Shown here: piece after piece, positions 58,926 to 64,000 of the stretch | How positions within the stretch are numbered: the stretch's first letter is position 1 | Layout: every line of letters begins with the position of its first letter | From: CACIAM-69d sp001698445 | GTDB taxonomy: Bacteria; Cyanobacteriota; Cyanobacteriia; CACIAM-69d | Assembly: GCF_043235035.1 (NCBI RefSeq) | Contig: NZ_JAZAQF010000086.1 | Span: 62,001 to 126,000, forward strand | Reading direction: 5' to 3' | DNA length: 64,000 bases | Made by a program: the position numbers and the translations under genes | Notes under the pieces: generated by a model | What the model was told of the DNA's origin: nothing | Databases searched by the model: none | The model's input: only the letters and a program-made list of their open reading frames with translations

Positions 58926-59669
58926 ATGTCCATAAAGTCTGCGGACTATGAGGAAATTCTGGCGACTTATAGTGGGCGGCAGGCGGCGATCGAGCTGCTG
59001 CGGGAATATCGGCCCTACTTGGAACTGTTGCCCAGTATGCGGCGGCCCCTGGACAGCACCGTGGTGATTACGTTGCCGTTGGCGCGGATCGATCCCGATG
59101 TGTTGGAAATGACCCAACTGGCCGATGTGGCCGATGTGAGCCGATCGCGCCGTCGCCATTCGATCGAGTCCGAGCGATCGACCAACAAGCCGGGGCGGCA
59201 GGCGGTGCGGTTGCCCTGCGAGATTGCCCTCCTGATGTGCGATCCCGAATGGCAGGTGACCACGGGCGTGGCGGTGTTTGTGTTTGTGCATCGGCCCAAT
59301 GAGGATTTTTATGGGCTGATGAGTCGCTGGCGACAAACGCAATTGCTGCTCGATCGCGACTATGAATGGGTGATGCCCCTGGCTTACCGCCATGTGGTGG
59401 GCGATCGGGCCGATCGAATCTATCCGCTGTTTTTGCTGTCGGAGCGATCGCCCGAACGATTGCAACGGGGCTTGAAGGGCGCAACCTTGCCCTATGTGGT
59501 TTGTCCAACCCAGGCGGAACCCCCCGCTCGATTCGATCCCCAGGTTGACCATACCCCTGCTCCCACCACGGATCTGACCCGCGAAACGCCCCATCCGGGC
59601 CCGGGGCGATCGACCCGCGAGGCTCAGCCCGCCTCCGATCCAGAACTGGAAGGCGATCTTTGGGTTTAG
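58926..59669 (+). CDS. Unrecognised cyanobacterial protein
   Basis: A 247-residue soluble protein I cannot place in a family. Residues 1-190 look folded: YEEILATYSGRQAAIELLREYRPYLELLPSM, VVITLPLARIDPDVLEMTQL, CEIALLMCDPEWQVTTGVAVFVFV and a helical DRDYEWVMPLAYRHVVGDRA. A basic Ser/Arg segment (VADVSRSRRRHSIESER) sits near residue 75. The last ~55 residues are Pro/Thr/Asp-rich and end LEGDLWV. No catalytic motif, signal or membrane segment is seen. ATG 58926 has weak ribosome-site context (GAGGCAG). It lies 205 bp upstream of the SucC-like gene on the same strand and is not part of the cyanobactin operon, which runs the other way. Confidence 0.7.
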   Translation: MSIKSADYEEILATYSGRQAAIELLREYRPYLELLPSMRRPLDSTVVITLPLARIDPDVLEMTQLADVADVSRSRRRHSIESERSTNKPGRQAVRLPCEIALLMCDPEWQVTTGVAVFVFVHRPNEDFYGLMSRWRQTQLLLDRDYEWVMPLAYRHVVGDRADRIYPLFLLSERSPERLQRGLKGATLPYVVCPTQAEPPARFDPQVDHTPAPTTDLTRETPHPGPGRSTREAQPASDPELEGDLWV

Positions 59670-59873
59670 TGAGGGTCGCTGCTCGTTTTCTTTGGGGCCA
59701 ATTCGGTTTTGGGCAACGACTGAAACCCGGATTGGGCCCAGTATCCAATAGGTTGCTTTTGTGCCTTGAGTGGCATTGGGCGACACAGCGCCGTTTTCAG
59801 CGCGATCGTATAATGCCAAGGCCACCCCACAAGGCTGGCCATCCCCTCCCCACAGCGTTTAGCTAGGTTAACG

Positions 59874-61223
59874 ATGGACTTGCTGGAGTATCAGGCAAAA
59901 GCCCTGTTTGCCGCCATGGGCATTCCGGTGCTGCCTTCCCAACCGATCGCCAGCTTGCAGGAATTGCGGGAACTAAAGATTCCCTACCCGATCGCCCTGA
60001 AATCCCAAGTGCGGGCCGGGGGGCGGGGGCGTGCTGGCGGGATCCGGTTCGCCAGCAACACGATCGATGCGGTGGCCGCCGCCCAAGCCATTTTCAGCTT
60101 GCCGATCGAGGGGGAATGTCCTGCGTTGCTGCTGGCGGAGGCCAAATACAACGTGGAGCAGGAGTTTTATCTGGCGGTGGCGCTGGATGACAACGCTCGG
60201 CGGCCGGTGCTGCTGGGATCCACCCAAGGGGGGATGGATGGCAAGCTTTCCGCCGGTACGGTGCATCAGGTGTTGGTGGATGGGGAATTTTCGCCCTTCT
60301 ATGCCCGCCGTTTGGTGCTGAAGATGGGGCTGCGGGGCGAGCTAGTGCCTTCCGTCAGCGAGATTGTGGAGCGGATGTATGCCCTGTTTGTCCAAAATGA
60401 TTTGGATTTGGTAGAGATCAATCCCCTAGGGGTCGATCGCGCCGGGGGATTGATGGCCCTGGACGGCAAAGTCACCGTGAACGACAGTGCGATCGATCGC
60501 CATGCGGAGTTGAAATGCCTGCTCAACGGCGTAGTGATGCCGCCCAGCCTCAAGCCCGTTTGGATTGAGGGCGGAACCGGAACCGCGCCCGCTCCGGCGG
60601 CCAATGCGACCCACGGTGCTCAGGGGGCCGTGAATGGTCAGGGCAGTAATTCCACCAATGGCGATCGCAGCAAAAAGAACGCCAGCACCCCGATCGGGAT
60701 TGTTTGCAATGGCATGGGGCTGACCTTAGCGGCCTTGGATTTGGTTTGCCGCTTTGGGGGCAACGTGGCCGGGTTCATCAATGTGGGCTGGACCGTGGGC
60801 GGTGGCCGTCCCGAAACCCTAGAAGAGCGGCTCGAACAGGCCTTAGCCAGTCTCAGTCATCCACACCCGGTTCGGGTGGTGCTGCTGGATCTGTTGGGCA
60901 GTGCCATCACCCTGGATGGCATGGTGACCGTCATTCACCAATATGCCAAGCGCCATGGTTGGTGGCGACAGGAAACCCAACCGATGGAGGAATTACCGCA
61001 ACCCCTCCCAACCAACCGCAGTGAAGGGGATTTTGCCTCGAATAATTTGGCTAATAGCTTGGCCCTGAATAAGGGACGGGGCCCCGCGATCGTGCTGCGG
61101 GTGTTGGGAGAACCCAGTGATGAAACGCGCGAGTTAATTGAAAGTTTGCCGATTTCCCTGGCCGACAGCCTCGAAGCCGCAGCCAAACTGACAGCTGTGT
61201 TGGCCAACGCGCCCCAAGTTTAA
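59874..61223 (+). CDS. SucC-like CoA ligase beta subunit
   Basis: A 449-residue protein of the succinyl-CoA synthetase beta family: N-terminal ATP-grasp domain (MDLLEYQAKALFAAMGIPV, KSQVRAGGRGRAGG, DLDLVEINPLGVD) and C-terminal CoA-ligase domain (GIVCNGMGLTLAALDLV, AGFINVGWTVGGG). Canonical SucC has NGAGLAMATMD and LDVGG in these places; here NGMGLTLAALD and FINVGWTVGGG differ, and a ~35-residue Ala/Asn/Ser-rich linker (residues ~240-270) plus ~40 extra residues near 375-410 are inserted. Together with the divergent SucD-like gene at 10259, the substrate may not be succinate. ATG 59874; monocistronic here. Confidence 0.85.
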   Translation: MDLLEYQAKALFAAMGIPVLPSQPIASLQELRELKIPYPIALKSQVRAGGRGRAGGIRFASNTIDAVAAAQAIFSLPIEGECPALLLAEAKYNVEQEFYLAVALDDNARRPVLLGSTQGGMDGKLSAGTVHQVLVDGEFSPFYARRLVLKMGLRGELVPSVSEIVERMYALFVQNDLDLVEINPLGVDRAGGLMALDGKVTVNDSAIDRHAELKCLLNGVVMPPSLKPVWIEGGTGTAPAPAANATHGAQGAVNGQGSNSTNGDRSKKNASTPIGIVCNGMGLTLAALDLVCRFGGNVAGFINVGWTVGGGRPETLEERLEQALASLSHPHPVRVVLLDLLGSAITLDGMVTVIHQYAKRHGWWRQETQPMEELPQPLPTNRSEGDFASNNLANSLALNKGRGPAIVLRVLGEPSDETRELIESLPISLADSLEAAAKLTAVLANAPQV

Positions 61224-61237
61224 GGAACTGGTTGAAA

Positions 61238-61310
61238 TGGAGAATAGCGGACTCGAACCGCTGGCCTCTGCGGTGCGATCGCAGCGCTCTACCAACTGAG
61301 CTAATTCCCC
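61238..61310 (-). tRNA. tRNA-Ala (anticodon CGC)
   Basis: A 73-nt cloverleaf on the minus strand: acceptor GGGGAAT/ATTCTCC with the G3-U70 wobble that marks alanine tRNAs, D arm TAGCTCAGTTGGTAGAGC, anticodon stem CTGCG/CGCAG with loop ATCGCAC giving CGC, T arm CAGCGGTTCGAGTCCGCT, discriminator A. CCA is not encoded. The anticodon arm contains the HIP1 octamer GCGATCGC. Its 5' end overlaps the HAD-hydrolase stop codon. Confidence 0.95.
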
Positions 61311-62062
61311 GAGGCGATTGGCGTATCGGACATGGTAGCACCAATCGGCGGTTCGGGCCGTTCCCGACCGGAAAAAAGCCGCTGCACCCGATCGAGATCC
61401 AAGGTATTTAAAAAGTCCACCACCCAATCGGCCCGGCGGTGCACCATTTGGAATGGGTGGCTGGTGGCCACGCCCACCACCTGCATTCCAGCAGCCTTGG
61501 CCGCCGCAATGCCAGGGTAGGTGTCTTCGATCGCCAAGCAATTTTGGGGTTGTAGATCCGGCCGATCGAGCTGCGATTGCAACTGGGCCACCGCTTGCAA
61601 ATAACCATCGGGAGCGGGCTTGCTCTCTAGGCCCATATCACCCGTAATCAGCACGCTAAAGAACGATCGCAGCCCCGCCCGACTCAAAACCGTCTCCACC
61701 TCCGCAGCCAGCGCCCCGGTCACAATCCCCATGGGCAACCCCAAGGTGCGCACCCGACTACAAAAGTCCACCACGCCCGGGTAGATTGGCAGTTGGGGCA
61801 AGTGGGCTAGGCGATCGAGATACAGTTGCGACTTGCGGGCCACCAACCGATCGAGCGTGTCATCATCCACCATTCGCCCCCGTCGAGCCAGCAGATCCCG
61901 CAAACAGGCCCGATCGCTCCGGCCCAAACATACCTCGCGGAATTCTTCCGGATCCGGCCGCAAATTCTCACTCAGCAACATCTCTTGCAGAAGTTGCCCG
62001 TGCAGCGGTTCGTCATTAATGATTGTGCCGTTAAAGTCCAGCAGAATTGCTTTGAGGGTCAT
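61301..62062 (-). CDS. HAD-superfamily hydrolase, beta-phosphoglucomutase-like
   Basis: A 253-residue HAD protein. Motif I reads ILLDFNGTIINDEPLH, with Asn in place of the second Asp of the usual DxDGT; this form is common in a cyanobacterial subgroup but removes the normal acid/base residue. Motif II is MGIVTGA, motif III Lys in GLESKPAPDGYLQA, motif IV LAIEDTYPGIAAAKAAGM. The cap is of the C1 (PGM-like) type. ATG 62062 is preferred over ATG 62080. The last 10 bp overlap the 5' end of tRNA-Ala, both on the minus strand. Substrate unknown. Confidence 0.9.
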   Translation of the reverse strand: MTLKAILLDFNGTIINDEPLHGQLLQEMLLSENLRPDPEEFREVCLGRSDRACLRDLLARRGRMVDDDTLDRLVARKSQLYLDRLAHLPQLPIYPGVVDFCSRVRTLGLPMGIVTGALAAEVETVLSRAGLRSFFSVLITGDMGLESKPAPDGYLQAVAQLQSQLDRPDLQPQNCLAIEDTYPGIAAAKAAGMQVVGVATSHPFQMVHRRADWVVDFLNTLDLDRVQRLFSGRERPEPPIGATMSDTPIASGN

Positions 62063-62235
62063 GGGCAATTGGGCAAACAACGGCCAACGGAGCCATTACC
62101 GATTCCCAACCTCGAAGATCCTCGGTGCGGATTTGAATCCTGAATCCTGGGAACGGGAATTGCGTCTTAAAAGTTTAGCGCCAAACCAGTACCCCACCGT
62201 TGAACACCAAAGGCCAGGGCCCGATCGCCCGCCCC

Positions 62236-64000
62236 CTAGCGAGCCGCTGCCCCCAACAGCCGGGGTCGATCGCGCCGTCGCACCCGCTGCCACTGTTCCC
62301 GCAAAGCCGCCACATCCGCCGGGCGATCGCCATAGCGCCAATCACTGTAGGCCCTGGCCACCGCCGCCAACAAAGCCAAGCGATCACCCGCGCCGGGGCC
62401 GCCCCCCTGCTGGGCGAGCCACTGTTCATAGGCGGCCACATATTCCAACGGTGTTTGCCAAGGATAGGCAGGACAGTCTTCTGCCAGCCAATCGCGCACC
62501 TCCTGATATAACGCGGCGATCGGGGCTAACCGAGCCAATCGCCGCCGCCGTTGCCAAGTGCGCCAGCCCAACCAACCCAACCACAGGGCCCCGCCCACCA
62601 CCAAGGCCAGGGCGATCGCCGCCAAAATGCCTGTCCAGCCCCCCGTCAACAAACCCAGCAACCGACCCACCAGCGCCAGCAGTCCCCCCAGCACCCCTGA
62701 AATCACCCCATCCAGCCAATTGCGCAGGGGTGTGGGCAACCAACCAGCTACCCAAGCCCAGAGTTTTTCCAGGGTGCTGAAGGTTTCATTTTTCTCGATC
62801 GAGGGTGGAATCAAGGGATGGCCAGGAATTGGGTCAAAGCTATACCAGCCATACCCAGGAAAATAAACCTCTGTGATCAAATGGGCATCGGTGTTGTAAA
62901 CCTCGTATAGGCCGGTGAAGGGATTGAACCGACCCGGCGCAAACCCGGCCGCCACCCGCGCCGGAATCCCCAAGCTTCGCAACATGAGGGTGAGGGTGGT
63001 GGGGAAATGATCGGGATAGCCCCCTTGATACTGAAACAAAAAGCGATCGACCAAATCTTCACCCGCAGCCGGTGGCGGCAAGTCCGGTTGCACAGTGTAG
63101 GTTTGCTTCAGGGCTTGGGCTAAGAACAGCGCCTGTTCATACGCATCATTGCGGGCGTTGGGAGCCTTAGCGAGTAATTCTTGGGCCCGTTTTTGCAACT
63201 TGGGCCGCAGGGCCGCGGGCACATCGAGGTAATAGTTCCGAATGAAGGGGGGATAGGTACGGCGAGCCTGGCGCAGTCGGGTGCGATCGCGGTAGGCCAC
63301 TTGGGAGATGACCGAGTAGGTTAACCCTTCATCCAAAATGCGGGGCGATCGAATACTGCCTTCCTTGTCGATCGCAATTCCTCGGGTTGGGAAAAACAGC
63401 TCCGTTGGTTGGGCCAGGGTGGGAATCAGGTTGGGCAAGGCCGAAAGCACCGTGTAGCTTTGCACCACCTCTTCAATTTGGGCGCGGGTTGGCTCCGGTG
63501 GAATCACAAAGCGATAGGACCAATCGGGCCGCACCAGGCTTTGGGTGTCGTCATTGCGGGAAATTTCCCACCCACGACCGGTGTAGCGATCGAACCCCAA
63601 CACTCGCCAAAAGCCCGGCGACTGCGATCGCACCCGCATCACCAAGGTGGGAACCAGTTGCCCCTGAAGGGTTTGGTCGATCGTGCTGCTAAAGCCGTAA
63701 TAGAACGTGTTGTCCGTTTGGCCGCGGCCTGCGCCACTGGTTCCTCCGAGAGCTTGGCCATCTTGCCCATAACCGGGATTGCGAATCGATGCAGACTGAT
63801 CCCGATTATCAAACATCTCATCCATCAAATTGGGCGGGGCCGTCACCGGAAACTGGCGCAGTTGGTAGCCCGGAAAACGCGGCAGCAGAGCAAAGACCAC
63901 CAGCCCCAAAACCGCCACCACCCCAAACAGCCGGGCCATTTGACCCGGCCGAATTAGCCCCGTGAGGGCGCGCCAATCCCGATCGCCCGGTTCCAACCCC
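62236..64000 (-). CDS. Transglutaminase-like membrane protein, N-terminus outside window
   Basis: The frame is open to the right edge, so the true start is not seen; 588 codons are present. After one membrane segment (MARLFGVVAVLGLVVFALL) comes a large extracytoplasmic part with the transglutaminase-like core: VDRFLFQYQGGYPDHFPTTLTLMLRSLGIPARVAAGF, where the usual Cys of GxCxxFA is not present as such (DHFPTTL), then TDAHLITEVYFPGYGWYSFDPIPGHP with His and Asp of the triad. A second membrane segment (ILAAIALALVVGGALWLG) and a DUF4129-like tail (AYPWQTPLEYVAAYEQW) follow. This is the TgpA/DUF3488 architecture, whose N-terminal helices would lie off-window. It may be a catalytically dead or modified form. 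Confidence 0.88.
   Translation of the reverse strand, partial: GLEPGDRDWRALTGLIRPGQMARLFGVVAVLGLVVFALLPRFPGYQLRQFPVTAPPNLMDEMFDNRDQSASIRNPGYGQDGQALGGTSGAGRGQTDNTFYYGFSSTIDQTLQGQLVPTLVMRVRSQSPGFWRVLGFDRYTGRGWEISRNDDTQSLVRPDWSYRFVIPPEPTRAQIEEVVQSYTVLSALPNLIPTLAQPTELFFPTRGIAIDKEGSIRSPRILDEGLTYSVISQVAYRDRTRLRQARRTYPPFIRNYYLDVPAALRPKLQKRAQELLAKAPNARNDAYEQALFLAQALKQTYTVQPDLPPPAAGEDLVDRFLFQYQGGYPDHFPTTLTLMLRSLGIPARVAAGFAPGRFNPFTGLYEVYNTDAHLITEVYFPGYGWYSFDPIPGHPLIPPSIEKNETFSTLEKLWAWVAGWLPTPLRNWLDGVISGVLGGLLALVGRLLGLLTGGWTGILAAIALALVVGGALWLGWLGWRTWQRRRRLARLAPIAALYQEVRDWLAEDCPAYPWQTPLEYVAAYEQWLAQQGGGPGAGDRLALLAAVARAYSDWRYGDRPADVAALREQWQRVRRRDRPRLLGAAAR

Noticed and set aside
1..64000. CRISPR array, prophage or intact IS
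   Set aside because: No regularly spaced direct repeats with unique spacers, no phage structural or transposase frames were seen.

Overview
The window is chromosomal DNA from a cyanobacterium. The palindrome GCGATCGC (HIP1) and the shorter CGATCG occur throughout, the sequence is moderately GC-rich, and the gene set is cyanobacterial: DUF928, DUF4332, pentapeptide-repeat proteins, an HpsL-like polysaccharide protein, SpeY, PilB-PilT-PilC, and a cyanobactin biosynthesis cluster. A filamentous or at least piliated, motile lineage is likely; I do not assign a genus. No ribosomal operon, CRISPR array, prophage or intact insertion sequence was seen.

Layout. 1-3856 (minus): the N-terminal 1285 residues of a giant multi-PAS histidine kinase that runs off the left edge, followed by 1.1 kb of AT-rich intergenic DNA. 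4956-15481: DUF4332 protein, homoserine dehydrogenase, MiaE, HpsL-like membrane protein, a SucD-like CoA ligase subunit, glutaredoxin and PEP carboxylase. 15632-17093: DUF928 protein and, beside it, a gene I identify as 6S RNA. 17094-28658: fasciclin protein, SpeY, a REC-GGDEF protein with a hybrid kinase, a GNAT enzyme, tRNA-Arg(CCG), HemL, a GFA-family protein, a metallo-hydrolase and a glycosyltransferase. 28760-39305: pentapeptide proteins, tRNA-Val(GAC), AroQ, a 46-residue small protein, an ExbB-like channel, HisS, an operon bcp-nudix-hydrolase-larB, pyrH-frr, and an ArsR-type regulator. 39480-45631: rsgA-tusA-like pair and dnaJ/dnaK/grpE. 46303-51198: pilB-pilT-pilC. 51483-58374: the cyanobactin cluster. 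58926-64000: an unrecognised protein, a SucC-like subunit, tRNA-Ala(CGC), a HAD hydrolase and the C-terminal part of a transglutaminase-like membrane protein.

The most interesting locus is the cyanobactin cluster. In transcription order on the minus strand it has two short precursor genes (the only ones ending in FAGDDAE), a PatF-type prenyltransferase, a PatA-type protease, PatB- and PatC-like small proteins and a PatG-type macrocyclase without the oxidase domain. No PatD heterocyclase is present and the precursors lack its recognition helix, so the expected products are unheterocyclised head-to-tail peptides with cores ending in Pro, one rich in Trp and one carrying a single Tyr, possibly prenylated. 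The precursors sit in a tandemly duplicated ~510-bp cassette, each with the same promoter-like hexamers and a 15-bp perfect palindrome. A degenerate third cassette has lost its precursor, and 87% identical 45-bp direct repeats flank the whole cluster.

Other points of interest are an AATTCGTGAATT-like motif shared by the upstream regions of two signalling loci, a HIP1 octamer inside the anticodon arm of tRNA-Ala, succinyl-CoA ligase-like subunits 49 kb apart, and several enzymes with a substituted key residue (HAD Asp to Asn, TusA CPxP to CPIN, an alpha/beta hydrolase with Asp at the nucleophile site).
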